NCBI GenBank assembly: GCA_947170435.1
Contig: CAMVTO010000002.1
Coordinates: forward strand, 62,001 to 126,000
Direction: 5' to 3'
Length of the DNA stretch: 64,000 nucleotides
Origin: an uncultured Clostridia bacterium
GTDB lineage: Bacteria > Bacillota > Clostridia > Oscillospirales > Oscillospiraceae
The translations under genes were made by a program, and so were the position numbers. Positions 39,186 to 47,309 of this stretch are shown in pieces. The notes under the pieces are model-generated. The model saw nothing but the letters and a program-made list of their open reading frames with translations, was not told the origin of the DNA and made no database searches. Every line of letters begins with the position of its first letter. The stretch's first letter is position 1.

Positions 39186-39953
39186 ATGACACAGAAGAAA
39201 AACACGAGCCGCGAGACGCGCCGGGAAAAGAGCGATCGCAACATGAACCGCGCGGTGATCCTGCTGACGGCGGGACTCGTTGCGGAGTGGTATTTGCTGA
39301 TGGTCGACCGCTATTATGCGCGCGGCACGATCTCCCAGGTGGTTCACTGGTATGATTTCCTCGGCGTGCTGCGCTATGTGGCGCTGGCGGCCCTGCTGGC
39401 AGGCATCGTGCTGATGACAATGCGTGCGCAAAAGCTCTGGGTTCGGAAGACCGGCGGCGTGCTGACCAGCTGCGGCGCGTTCTTCGCGTTCACATCCATT
39501 GCCCTGCGGCACTACTATCCCGTCAGCACTACGGTGCTCTGCGTGATGGTGCCGGTGGTGCTGCTGCTGGGGATCATTTACCTGTTCTATCAGGCTGAGT
39601 TCTCCGTGCAGGCGACGGAGCTTGCCATGGCGCTGGGCGCGGTGATCCTGCTGGGCCGTTCTGGATCGGCAACGGTTAAGGTCTGCGCGGCGCTCGCGAT
39701 CTGCGGCATCACGGCGCTGCTCATCTGCACGCTGATGATTCGGAAGAATGGCGGAACGGTCAGGCTGGGCGGTGAAACGATTCCGCTCTTTGGCCCCAAG
39801 ACGGACTATCGCCTGACGCTGGGCGTTCCGGCGCTGTGCCTCGCGGCGGTGGCCGCGGCGTTTGCGACGCCGACGGCGGCGTTCTACGCGACCTGGGTGC
39901 TGGCGATCGTCGCCTTTGTGCTGGCGGTCTACTATACGATCAAATTGATGTAA
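39186..39953 (+). CDS. Multi-helix membrane protein, unknown
   Basis: A 255-residue integral membrane protein with a basic, charged N-terminus (TQKKNTSRETRREKSDR) and about seven hydrophobic segments, among them ILLTAGLVAEWYLLMVDRYY, YVALAALLAGIVLMTM and a C-terminal ATWVLAIVAFVLAVYYTI. No catalytic or binding motif stands out and I do not know a family. The ATG is about 10 bases after GGAGG. It is a single-gene unit divergent from nrdD. Confidence 0.75.
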   Translation: MTQKKNTSRETRREKSDRNMNRAVILLTAGLVAEWYLLMVDRYYARGTISQVVHWYDFLGVLRYVALAALLAGIVLMTMRAQKLWVRKTGGVLTSCGAFFAFTSIALRHYYPVSTTVLCVMVPVVLLLGIIYLFYQAEFSVQATELAMALGAVILLGRSGSATVKVCAALAICGITALLICTLMIRKNGGTVRLGGETIPLFGPKTDYRLTLGVPALCLAAVAAAFATPTAAFYATWVLAIVAFVLAVYYTIKLM

Positions 39954-39974
39954 TCCCTGCTTTTTGTGTTTTTC

Positions 39975-40008
39975 AAAGGGACGGCGCTGCATGCGCCGTC
40001 CCTTTTTT
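39975..40008 (+). terminator. Terminator after the 39186 gene
   Basis: AAAGGGACGGCGC, TGCAT, GCGCCGTCCCTTT, TTT. Confidence 0.9.
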
Positions 40009-40062
40009 GCATGAAAAAGTTTTTGGCAAGTTGACGATTTTTTGGAAATTACCCGCAGACGA

Positions 40063-40091
40063 TTGATTTTCTCCGCGCCTTTCGCTAAAAT
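40063..40091 (+). promoter_or_regulatory. Sigma-A promoter of the 5'-nucleotidase gene
   Basis: TTGATT, 17-base spacer, TAAAAT. Confidence 0.6.
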
Positions 40092-40138
40092 ATCGTACAT
40101 GAGGCACATACCCCAAATATTATTTAGGAGGAATGAGT

Positions 40139-42316
40139 ATGAAGAACAGAAGAGTGCTCTCGCTGATCCTGGCGTTGGTCATGGTATTCAGCCTGAGCAT
40201 CAGCGCCTCGGCCGCCGTGACGGTCGAATGGAGCAAAGAACGCTATGAAGAGGCTGCAACAAAGATCGACAAGGTTCCCGCGGATCTGAGCGGCAAGACT
40301 GTGATCCTGCATACCAACGACGTGCATGGTGCGGTCGCGCAGTACGCCAAGCTCGCTGCGCTGAAGGCTGATTTTGAGGCCGCGGGCGCGACGGTTATGC
40401 TGGTCGACGCGGGCGACTACAGCTCCGGTGACCCCAACGTGTCCTTTTCTCAGGGCAAGAGCGCCATTGAGCTGATGAACGCTGTCGGTTACGACTACGC
40501 TACCCTCGGCAACCATGAGTTCGACTATGGCTGGGCGACCCTCGATGCCAACCTCAAGAACGCCAAGTTCACCGTGCTCTCCGACGTTCAGTATCAGGGC
40601 AAGGACGCTTTTGCGGTCGGCGAGGTGAAGGATCTTGCCGCTGCCGGCCTGAAGCTCGGCTTCTTCGGCCTGACGACCCCGGAAACCGCCACCAAGGCGC
40701 ACCCGGGCAAGACCGCGGGTGTGGCCTGGCCGGAAAAGGCTGACATGATGAAGGCTGCCCAGACCGCCGTGGACAAGCTCAAGGCGGACGGCGCGGATCT
40801 CGTGATCGGCATTGTCCACCTCGGCATTGAGGAAGAGAACGTCCCCAACAGCTCCCGCGACCTGTACAAGGAAGTCACCGGCATTGATTTCATCATTGAC
40901 GGTCACTCCCACTGCGTGATGACCTCCGGCGAGGACAAGGAGCCCATCCAGTCCACCGGCACGAAGCTCGTCAACGTCGGCGTTATCGTCATCGACAACG
41001 CCACGAAGAAGATCGAGAGCAACTGCCTGTTTGATCTCGCAAATTACACCAAGGAAGTTGAGTCCGTCAAGACGATCTCCGACCGTGTGATCAAGGAAGT
41101 CGACGATGAATTCGGCGCAGTGTTTGCCGTGACCGCCGTTGATCTGGACGGCGCAAACAAGATCGCGCGTTACCACGAGACCAACCTCGGCGACCTGATC
41201 GCTGACGCACTGCTTTGGTTCGTCAAGGACGGCGGCATGGATGCCATCACCGTTCCTGCCAACCGTGTCATTGCCCTCACCAACGGCGGCGGCATTCGCG
41301 AAGACATCAAGACCGGCGACGTGACCAAGAAGGCCGTCAATACCGTTCTGCCCTTCGGCAACACCGTCAAGGTCGTTTATGTGACCGGCGCGGAGCTGCT
41401 GGAAGCGCTGGAGGCCTCCACCCGCTCCTTCCCCATGGGCGGCTTCCCGCAGGTTGCCGGCATCAAGTTCACCATCGACGATACCAAGGCCTACAACGAG
41501 GGCGCGCAGTATCCCGGCTCCACCTATTATGCCCCCAAGACCATTGAGCGCGTGACCATTGACAACATCAATGGCAGAGATTTTGATCCGAAGGCGACCT
41601 ACGCCGTGATCACCAACGACTTCCTGGCGGACGGCGGCGACACCTATTACGCGTTTGCGGCGGCCAGCGCCAAGTTCGACACCAGCATCCCGATGGATGA
41701 GGTCGTCATGGAGTACATCAAGACCGAGCTCAAGGGCACCATCACTGCCGAGAAGTATGGCAAGCCGCAGGGTCGCATCACCATCAAGGAAGATCCCATC
41801 AAGGCCTACTCCGACGTTGAGGTGACCGCTTGGTATGCTCCCGCGCTGCGTTATGTGGTTGAGGCCGGCTCCATGACCGGCACCGCTGCGGACAAGTTCG
41901 CGCCGAAGGCGACGATCACCCGCGCTGAGGTTATGAAGCTCATCGCGAACATGGCCGGTGCGGATACCAAGCCTGCCGCGGGCGAGCAGTGGTATGAGAA
42001 GGCTGTTGCCTGGGCCGTGGAGAACAAGATCTCCGACGGCAAGGACGCCACCGCCGTCAGCACCCGCGAGGACTTCGCCACGATGCTCTACAACTATATG
42101 AAGATGCAGGGCAAGGGCTTCACCGGCAACTGGATGTTCCTTCTTGACAATCCCGATGCCGCTGACATCAGCGAAGAGGCGGATGAGGCGATGCACTGGA
42201 TGGTCATGAACAAGATCATCAAGGGCGTGGACAGTGCCGGTACGCTGGCTCCGAAGGCCTCCGCGACCCGCGCGGAAATGGCTCAGATTCTTCTGAACAT
42301 GTCCACTGTCAAGTAA
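40139..42316 (+). CDS. Secreted 5'-nucleotidase/cyclic phosphodiesterase with S-layer homology domains
   Basis: A 725-residue exported enzyme of the UshA/CpdB type, which removes phosphate from extracellular nucleotides. A signal peptide (MKNRRVLSLILALVMVFSLSISASA) is followed by the metallophosphatase domain with LHTNDVHGAV, DAGDYSSGD, GNHEFDYG and DGHSHC metal-site motifs, then a 5'-nucleotidase C domain (ETNLGDLIADALLW, NGGGIREDI), and from about 560 S-layer homology repeats (WYAPALRYVVEAG, FAPKATITRAEVMKLI, APKASATRAEMAQIL) that anchor it to the cell wall. The upstream ATG is too close to AGGAGG, so the second ATG is chosen. It probably feeds the nucleoside importer at 49-54 kb. Confidence 0.93.
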   Translation: MKNRRVLSLILALVMVFSLSISASAAVTVEWSKERYEEAATKIDKVPADLSGKTVILHTNDVHGAVAQYAKLAALKADFEAAGATVMLVDAGDYSSGDPNVSFSQGKSAIELMNAVGYDYATLGNHEFDYGWATLDANLKNAKFTVLSDVQYQGKDAFAVGEVKDLAAAGLKLGFFGLTTPETATKAHPGKTAGVAWPEKADMMKAAQTAVDKLKADGADLVIGIVHLGIEEENVPNSSRDLYKEVTGIDFIIDGHSHCVMTSGEDKEPIQSTGTKLVNVGVIVIDNATKKIESNCLFDLANYTKEVESVKTISDRVIKEVDDEFGAVFAVTAVDLDGANKIARYHETNLGDLIADALLWFVKDGGMDAITVPANRVIALTNGGGIREDIKTGDVTKKAVNTVLPFGNTVKVVYVTGAELLEALEASTRSFPMGGFPQVAGIKFTIDDTKAYNEGAQYPGSTYYAPKTIERVTIDNINGRDFDPKATYAVITNDFLADGGDTYYAFAAASAKFDTSIPMDEVVMEYIKTELKGTITAEKYGKPQGRITIKEDPIKAYSDVEVTAWYAPALRYVVEAGSMTGTAADKFAPKATITRAEVMKLIANMAGADTKPAAGEQWYEKAVAWAVENKISDGKDATAVSTREDFATMLYNYMKMQGKGFTGNWMFLLDNPDAADISEEADEAMHWMVMNKIIKGVDSAGTLAPKASATRAEMAQILLNMSTVK

Positions 42317-42326
42317 AAACCCAACC

Positions 42327-42362
42327 AAAAAAGAAGGCTTCCGAAAGGAAGCCTTCTTTTTT
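42327..42362. terminator. Bidirectional terminator, nucleotidase and recR
   Basis: AAAAAAGAAGGCTTCC, GAAA, GGAAGCCTTCTTTTTT. Confidence 0.92.
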
Positions 42363-42369
42363 GCTGTAT

Positions 42370-42969
42370 TCAGATTTCTCTGCGCCCTTCCAGCGCCCGC
42401 ATCAATGTGGCGTCGTCGGCAAATTCCAGATGCCCGCCCACCGGGATGCCATAGGCGAGGCGGGTGATCTTCACCTCAAAGGGCCGCAGCAGCCGTGCGA
42501 GGTACATCGCCGTGGCCTCACCCTCGGTGTCGGGGTTCATCGCCATGATGACCTCGCTGACGCCACCCTTGGCGACCCGCTCCAGCAGCGGCTTGATCTC
42601 CAGATCGTCGGGACCCACGTGATTCATCGGAGAGATGACGCCGTGGAGCACATGATAGCGGCCGGAGAACTCCCGCGCCCGCTCGATGGCGACCACGTCC
42701 CGCGGGTCGGCGACCACGCAGATGACCGATTCCTCACGCTTGGGGGACGAGCAGATGGGACACAGCCCGCCGTCGGTCAGGTTACGGCAGACGGGGCAGA
42801 ACGTGACGGTCTTCTTCGCTGTCACAATGGCATCGGCAAACTGCTGCGCCTCGTCCTGACTCAGGCTCAGCACATGAAACGCGAGGCGCTGGGCGCTCTT
42901 GCTGCCGACGCCCGGCAGCCGCGCAAACTGTTCGACCAGCGCCTCCAGCGCCGCGGGAAAGTATTCCAT
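42370..42969 (-). CDS. recR: Recombination protein RecR
   Basis: RecR works with RecO and RecF to load RecA on gapped DNA. The 199 residues contain a helix-hairpin-helix (ARLPGVGSKSAQRLAFH), a zinc finger with four cysteines (CPVCRNLTDGGLCPIC) and a Toprim domain (SVICVVADPRDVVAIERA to MAMNPDTEGEATAMYL). In many Firmicutes recR follows dnaX and yaaK; here it follows rpe by 6 bases instead. Its partner recO is in the same window at 61.4 kb. Confidence 0.97.
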   Translation of the reverse strand: MEYFPAALEALVEQFARLPGVGSKSAQRLAFHVLSLSQDEAQQFADAIVTAKKTVTFCPVCRNLTDGGLCPICSSPKREESVICVVADPRDVVAIERAREFSGRYHVLHGVISPMNHVGPDDLEIKPLLERVAKGGVSEVIMAMNPDTEGEATAMYLARLLRPFEVKITRLAYGIPVGGHLEFADDATLMRALEGRREI

Positions 42970-42975
42970 AGGGGC

Positions 42976-43620
42976 TTATCCTCTCAATTCCTGAATCCGC
43001 GCGGGGATGTCCTCCGCACCGTAGACCGCGCTGCCGGCAACCAGCACATTCGCGCCGGCGTTTACGCACTCGTCCCGTGTCTTGATCGCCACGCCGCCGT
43101 CGACCTCCAGCTCGCAGGCGAGACCGCGCTCGTCGATCCACCGGCGAATCTGCGCGACCTTCGGCATCATGTCCGCCATGAAGGACTGTCCGCCGAAGCC
43201 CGGCTCGACCGTCATCACCAAGACGATGTCACAGTCGTCGAGAAACGGCAGTACCGCCTCCGCGGGGGTTTTGGGCTTGACAACGACGCCCGCCTTTTTG
43301 CCCTTGGCATGGATCTTAGCAAGCGCTTCGCAGGTATGCTCCTCGGTGTCGGCTTCCACATGGCAGGTCACGATGTCCGCGCCCGCGTCGCAGAACTGCT
43401 CCACATAGCGCACGGGACGGTCGATCATCAGATGCACGTCCAGCGGCAGGGAAGTGGTGGGGCGCAGTGCCTTGACGACGGGGATGCCGATGGTGATGTT
43501 GGGTACAAACAGGCCGTCCATCACGTCGACGTGAACGTAATCGGCGGTGGCGATCTTCTGGATATCGCGCTCGAGGTTCGCGAAGTCGGCGGAGAGAATG
43601 GAGGGAGCGATTTTGATCAT
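42976..43620 (-). CDS. rpe: Ribulose-phosphate 3-epimerase
   Basis: Interconverts ribulose 5-phosphate and xylulose 5-phosphate in the pentose phosphate pathway. The 214-residue TIM barrel has IAPSILSADFANLE, the metal-site HVDVMDGLFVPNITIG, DVHLMI, and MTVEPGFGGQSFM with the catalytic Asp region EVDGGV. The ATG follows GGGAGG and a sigma-A promoter lies just upstream. With deoC and deoD in the window it helps channel pentoses from nucleosides. Confidence 0.97.
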   Translation of the reverse strand: MIKIAPSILSADFANLERDIQKIATADYVHVDVMDGLFVPNITIGIPVVKALRPTTSLPLDVHLMIDRPVRYVEQFCDAGADIVTCHVEADTEEHTCEALAKIHAKGKKAGVVVKPKTPAEAVLPFLDDCDIVLVMTVEPGFGGQSFMADMMPKVAQIRRWIDERGLACELEVDGGVAIKTRDECVNAGANVLVAGSAVYGAEDIPARIQELRG

Positions 43621-43652
43621 GGTACGATGCCTCCCGGCTCATATTTTTATGT

Positions 43653-43681
43653 ATTGTAACAGAGGATTGCCGCAAAAGCAA
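43653..43681 (-). promoter_or_regulatory. Sigma-A promoter of rpe-recR
   Basis: TTGCTT, 17-base spacer, TACAAT on the minus strand. Confidence 0.6.
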
Positions 43682-43732
43682 GGGCGCGTCATTCTGCCTG
43701 TGCGGTCGGCTGTGGGTTTGGCAAACATATTG

Positions 43733-43773
43733 CAACAAAACCGTCCCGGCACTTATGCGTCGGGACGGTTTTG
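43733..43773 (-). terminator. Terminator spanning the stop codon of the DUF1284 gene
   Basis: CAAAACCGTCCCG and its complement, with the TAA stop in the loop, then a short T-rich tail on the minus strand. Confidence 0.75.
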
Positions 43774-44145
43774 TTCGGAACAGATCGAATGCCATTGACA
43801 GTCTCGGCAGATCTCGTCGAGCCTGCCGGGCGCAAGGATGCGCTCGTGCGTTCGCGCGGTCAGCTCCGACCAATGCAGCGCCGCGCCATCGGCCAGTGCT
43901 AACAGCCGCAGCACCGCCGCGTCGTAGCGCGCGACCTTGTCCGCGCTGTCACAGATGCCGCTGCGGTTGTGCGGACAGCTGCCGCAGAGCGGATCGGGCA
44001 CGCTGCGCAGCGTCAGGAGAGGGTCCGACGTGCGCAGCGTGCCGATGAACGCGCTCATGTTTTCGGCAAAGCCCTCCGAATACCCCTTGCCGTGGAAAAA
44101 TCCGATGCACAGGGCATGGTGGGGGCGCAGCTCACAGCCTGACAT
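43753..44145 (-). CDS. DUF1284 protein
   Basis: A 130-residue protein of the DUF1284 family, probably a metal- or Fe-S-binding protein given its cysteines; function unknown. The family start LRPHHALCIGFFHGKGYSEGFAENM is clear, followed by CGSCPHNRSGIC and a C-terminal CRDCQWHSIC. Four to six cysteines in CxxC-like pairs are suitable for a cluster. It overlaps bioY by 14 bases and has no Shine-Dalgarno of its own, so it is translated by coupling. A link with biotin uptake is not established. Confidence 0.85.
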   Translation of the reverse strand: MSGCELRPHHALCIGFFHGKGYSEGFAENMSAFIGTLRTSDPLLTLRSVPDPLCGSCPHNRSGICDSADKVARYDAAVLRLLALADGAALHWSELTARTHERILAPGRLDEICRDCQWHSICSEQNRPDA

Positions 44146-44701
44146 GCTTTTTGAGCACCGCGGCGAGGCCCCACGCCAGGGCCAGCTTCACGAGATCGGG
44201 AATGACGAAGGGCAGCACGCACCAGCCGAGCGCGGTGGCAAGCCCGACGGCGCCTGCCTGACGGGCGTAGACCACCATGAACCACGCGGTTCCGAAGGCG
44301 TAGCAGACGACCAGCCCCAGCACCAGCGCCGCGATCGTCCACACGCTCTTGCTGCCGATCACGCGCTCCAGCGCCCAGTAGAGCGCCGCAGTGAACAGAA
44401 AGCCGATGATGTAGCCGCCGGTCGTGCCGAACAGCACGCCGACGCCGCCCATGAACTGAGCGAACACCGGAAGGCCCACCGCACCGAGCAGCACATAGGT
44501 CAGCACCGTGAAAAAGCCGCGCCTCCCGCCGAGGAGCAGCAGCACAAGAAACACCGCGAAGGTTTGCAGCGTGAACGGCGCGAGCGGCGCGGGCGCGGGG
44601 ATAGAGATCCACGAGCAGACCGCCATCAGCGCGGCGCACACGGCGATGTAAACCAGCTCCGCGGTGGAAAAATGCTTCTTGGAGATCACAGCTTCGGACA
44701 T
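44132..44701 (-). CDS. bioY: Biotin transporter substrate-binding subunit BioY
   Basis: BioY is the membrane S-component of the ECF biotin importer. The 189-residue protein has about six helices with the family pattern: LVYIAVCAALMAVCSWISIP, PFTLQTFAVFLVLLLLGGRRGFFTVLTYVLLGAVGLPVF (split), and GGVGVLFGTTGGYIIGF. No ecfA or ecfT gene is adjacent, so it must use a shared energising module encoded elsewhere. A sigma-A promoter and a perfect palindrome lie upstream. No biotin biosynthesis gene is nearby. Confidence 0.95.
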   Translation of the reverse strand: MSEAVISKKHFSTAELVYIAVCAALMAVCSWISIPAPAPLAPFTLQTFAVFLVLLLLGGRRGFFTVLTYVLLGAVGLPVFAQFMGGVGVLFGTTGGYIIGFLFTAALYWALERVIGSKSVWTIAALVLGLVVCYAFGTAWFMVVYARQAGAVGLATALGWCVLPFVIPDLVKLALAWGLAAVLKKHVRL

Positions 44702-44736
44702 GGATATTGCCTCCTGAGGTCGCTTTGCTGTTCCTT

Positions 44737-44765
44737 TTTATACGCCCTTTTGAACGGATTGTCAA
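44737..44765 (-). promoter_or_regulatory. Sigma-A promoter of bioY
   Basis: TTGACA, 17-base spacer, TATAAA on the minus strand. Confidence 0.75.
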
Positions 44766-44781
44766 CCACAAAATGTAAAAT

Positions 44782-44797
44782 GGTTTACTAGTAAACC
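44782..44797. promoter_or_regulatory. 16-base perfect palindrome upstream of the bioY promoter
   Basis: GGTTTACTAGTAAACC, 16 bases upstream of the -35 box. It does not match the usual Firmicutes BirA site, whose half-sites are oriented differently. Confidence 0.5.
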
Positions 44798-44837
44798 CCC
44801 TTGTGAAAAATTGTTGTTGCGCCGAAGCAACAATCGC

Positions 44838-44867
44838 TTGCCAAAACCGGGGGGCGCATGGTATACT
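44838..44867 (+). promoter_or_regulatory. Sigma-A promoter of the rubrerythrin-rubredoxin pair
   Basis: TTGCCA, 18-base spacer, TATACT. A weak inverted repeat (ATTGTTG/CAACAAT, 44810-44834) lies just upstream. Confidence 0.6.
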
Positions 44868-44913
44868 GCGGTCACAAGCGCAGTCTTGAAAATTTTACAA
44901 GGAGGATACAACA

Positions 44914-45498
44914 ATGAAGAAATGGGTATGTTCCGTTTGCGGCTACGTGTTTGAGGGCGAGAATCCCCCCGAGGCGTGCCCCATCTGCAAGGCTCCGGCC
45001 AGCAAGTTTAGCGAAAAGAAAGAGGGCGAGGCGCTCGCCGCCGTGCATGAGTTCGGCGTCTATGCCAAGACCGTCAAGAATAACCCCGACATCGACGACG
45101 AGACCAAGAAGTACATCTTTGAGCAGCTCAAGAGCAACTTCGCCGGCGAGTGCAGCGAGGTCGGCATGTACCTCTGCATGGCGCGCGTCGCGCACCGCGA
45201 GGGCTATCCCGAGATCGGCCTGTACTGGGAGAAAGCCGCGTGGGAAGAGGCCGAGCACGCCGCGAAGTTCGCGGAGCTGCTGGGCAGCGAGCTGGAGGTC
45301 AACATGACTGACAGCACCAAGAAGAATCTCGCCTGGCGCGTGGACTGCGAGTACGGCGCCGTAAAGGGTAAGTTCGACCTCGCCGCCTGCGCGAAGAAGA
45401 ACAACCTCGACGCCATCCACGACACCGTCCACGAGATGGCGCGCGACGAGGCCCGTCACGGCAAGGCGTTGGAAGGTATGCTCAAGCGCTACTTTTAA
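44914..45498 (+). CDS. Reverse rubrerythrin
   Basis: A 194-residue peroxide/oxygen-detoxifying protein with the domain order reversed relative to classical rubrerythrin: an N-terminal rubredoxin centre (Cys6, Cys9, Cys22, Cys25 in [14 protein letters not shown] and CPICKAP) followed by a four-helix diiron ferritin-like domain ([37 protein letters not shown], and [16 protein letters not shown]). It reduces hydrogen peroxide to water with electrons from rubredoxin. The ATG follows AAGGAGG, and the rubredoxin gene follows 29 bases later. Confidence 0.94.
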   Translation: MKKWVCSVCGYVFEGENPPEACPICKAPASKFSEKKEGEALAAVHEFGVYAKTVKNNPDIDDETKKYIFEQLKSNFAGECSEVGMYLCMARVAHREGYPEIGLYWEKAAWEEAEHAAKFAELLGSELEVNMTDSTKKNLAWRVDCEYGAVKGKFDLAACAKKNNLDAIHDTVHEMARDEARHGKALEGMLKRYF

Positions 45499-45527
45499 TC
45501 ATTTATTATAATTAGGAGGACACACGC

Positions 45528-45680
45528 ATGAAATACGTATGCCCCTGCGGCTATGAGTACGACCCCGCCGTCGGCGATCCCGACAGCGGCATCGCTCCCG
45601 GCACGCCGTTCGAGGCCATCCCCGAGGATTGGGTCTGCCCGGTCTGCGGCCTGAGCAAGAGCGACTTCGTCCCCGCGTAA
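45528..45680 (+). CDS. Rubredoxin (CxC variant)
   Basis: A 50-residue mononuclear-iron electron carrier. It reads [17 protein letters not shown] at the start and [14 protein letters not shown] near the end. The first pair is CPC (Cys5, Cys7), not the usual CxxC, while the second is a normal CxxC. The electrons go naturally to the adjacent reverse rubrerythrin. AGGAGG is 7 bases before the ATG. Confidence 0.9.
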   Translation: MKYVCPCGYEYDPAVGDPDSGIAPGTPFEAIPEDWVCPVCGLSKSDFVPA

Positions 45681-45693
45681 CAAAACAAGAGAA

Positions 45694-45729
45694 AGCAGCA
45701 GGGTGACAGCCCTGCCGCTTTTGCTTTTT
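45694..45729 (+). terminator. Terminator after rubredoxin
   Basis: AGCAGCAGGG, loop, CCCTGCCGCT, then TTTTGCTTTTT. Confidence 0.75.
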
Positions 45730-45752
45730 GTGCAAATTGCTTAGAAATAATG

Positions 45753-45781
45753 TAGACAAACCGAAAACCTTGTGCTATACT
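45753..45781 (+). promoter_or_regulatory. Promoter of deoC-deoD-uridine kinase
   Basis: TAGACA, 17-base spacer, TATACT with an extended -10 TG. Confidence 0.65.
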
Positions 45782-45789
45782 TACCATAA

Positions 45790-45802
45790 TATTGTCACAA
45801 TA
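45790..45802. promoter_or_regulatory. Candidate operator of the deo operon
   Basis: TATTGTCACAATA, a perfect 13-base palindrome about 8 bases after the -10 box, at the expected transcription start. Confidence 0.45.
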
Positions 45803-45816
45803 AGGAGGAGATTCCC

Positions 45817-46488
45817 ATGGATGTCAAAGAGATCCTGCGCCACGTTGACCATACGCTGCTCGCTCAGGGGGCGACCTGGGACGAGATCCGTCAGATCTGC
45901 GACGACGGCATGAAATATGGCTGCGCGTCAGTGTGCATCCCGCAGAGCTACGTCAACCGTGCCGCGCGTTATATCGCCGCCAACTGGCGCGAAAAGGGCA
46001 GCTGGCTGCCGGTGTGCACCGTCATCGGCTTCCCCAACGGCTACAGCCCCACCACCATCAAATGCCTCGAGGCGGGCAACTCTGTCGCCGACGGCGCGGG
46101 CGAGGTGGACATGGTCATCAACATCGGCTGGGTCAAGGACGGCCTGTACGACCTCGTGGAGAAAGAGATCAACGAGATCAAGACCGCCTGCCGCGGCCGC
46201 GTGCTGAAGGTCATCATCGAGACGTGCCTGCTCACCGAGGAAGAGAAGATCAAGGTCTGCGAGGTCGTGTCCCGCTCCAACGCGGACTATATCAAGACCT
46301 CCACCGGCTTCGCCGGCGGCGGCGCGACCCGCGAGGATGTGGCGCTGATGGTCAAGCACTGCAAGGGCAAACTGGTCAAGGCATCCGGCGGCATCGCCGA
46401 TCTCAAGGACGCGGAGGATTTCCTCGCGCTGGGCGCGGATCGCCTCGGCACGTCGCGTATCGTCAAAGCCGTCAAGGCGATGGAATAA
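45817..46488 (+). CDS. deoC: Deoxyribose-phosphate aldolase
   Basis: Cleaves 2-deoxyribose 5-phosphate to acetaldehyde and glyceraldehyde 3-phosphate, the last step of deoxyribonucleoside breakdown. The 223-residue barrel has VDHTLLA near the N-terminus, INIGWVKDGLYD, the proton-relay-like KVIIETCLLT, the Schiff-base Lys160 in DYIKTSTGF and KASGGIADLKDAEDFL. AAGGAGG precedes the ATG. It leads an operon with deoD and the uridine-kinase-like gene. Confidence 0.97.
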   Translation: MDVKEILRHVDHTLLAQGATWDEIRQICDDGMKYGCASVCIPQSYVNRAARYIAANWREKGSWLPVCTVIGFPNGYSPTTIKCLEAGNSVADGAGEVDMVINIGWVKDGLYDLVEKEINEIKTACRGRVLKVIIETCLLTEEEKIKVCEVVSRSNADYIKTSTGFAGGGATREDVALMVKHCKGKLVKASGGIADLKDAEDFLALGADRLGTSRIVKAVKAME

Positions 46489-46511
46489 CGAAGAAAAGGA
46501 GAATGATAACT

Positions 46512-47264
46512 ATGGCTACTCCCCATAATAGCGCGGAGCTTGGCGCGTTCGCGAAAACCGTATTGATGCCCGGTGATCCGCTGCGGGCAAAGTTCATTGC
46601 CGAGACGTTCCTTGAGGACGCGAAGCTCGTGAACAACGTGCGCGGCATCCACGGCTACACCGGTACCTATAAGGGCACGCCCGTGAGCGTGATGGCGTCC
46701 GGTATGGGCTGCCCGTCCATCGGTATCTACTCTTATGAGCTGTTCACGATGTACGGCGTGGATAATATCATCCGCATCGGCTCCGCCGGCGCGATTTCTC
46801 CCGACCTCAAGCTTCGCGACGTGGTGGCGGGCATGGGCGCCTGCACCAATTCGTCCTTTGCCCAGCAGTACCGTCTGCCCGGCACGTTTGCGCCGATCTG
46901 CAGCTATGATCTGCTTGCCTTCGCGACCGAGGCGGCGAAGGAACTGGGCGTGCGTATGCCCGTGGGCAACCTGTTCTCCTCCGACACGTTCTATGATGCG
47001 TCCGCATCCTCGATGGAGTGGGCGAAGATGGGCTGCATGGCGGTGGAGATGGAGGCAGCTGCGCTCTATTGCAACGCGGCGTATACCCACAAGCGCGCGC
47101 TGGCGATCTGCTCCATTTCGGACAGCCTTGTCACCGGCGAGGAGCTGGACGCCGACGAGCGCCAGAACAGCTTTACCAATATGATGAAGATCGCGCTGGA
47201 GATCGCCGTCAAGGCGACCAAGCTGCCTGACCTCGCGGGCTCGGGCAACAGCGCAAGCAAGTAA
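46512..47264 (+). CDS. deoD: Purine-nucleoside phosphorylase (DeoD type)
   Basis: Phosphorolysis of purine (deoxy)nucleosides to base and (deoxy)ribose 1-phosphate. The 250-residue protein is the hexameric DeoD type: TVLMPGDPLRAKFIAETFL, MGCPSIGIYSYELF, RIGSAGAIS, the purine-site VEMEAAALY and ICSISDSLVTGEEL with the catalytic Asp. The ATG at 46512 is favoured over 46503, which sits only one base from AAAGGAG. Its product deoxyribose 1-phosphate still needs a mutase, not found in the window, to reach DeoC. Confidence 0.96.
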   Translation: MATPHNSAELGAFAKTVLMPGDPLRAKFIAETFLEDAKLVNNVRGIHGYTGTYKGTPVSVMASGMGCPSIGIYSYELFTMYGVDNIIRIGSAGAISPDLKLRDVVAGMGACTNSSFAQQYRLPGTFAPICSYDLLAFATEAAKELGVRMPVGNLFSSDTFYDASASSMEWAKMGCMAVEMEAAALYCNAAYTHKRALAICSISDSLVTGEELDADERQNSFTNMMKIALEIAVKATKLPDLAGSGNSASK

Positions 47265-47309
47265 AACAGAACACCGCAAAACCGGATCGGAACAGAAAGG
47301 AGAAGTACC

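Noticed and set aside
40124-42328. 734-codon minus-strand frame covering the whole 5'-nucleotidase gene
   Set aside because: Striking in length but explained by strong codon bias of the opposite gene; no start signal.
44782-44797. BirA operator for bioY
   Set aside because: Half-sites are in the wrong orientation and spacing for the known Firmicutes BirA box.
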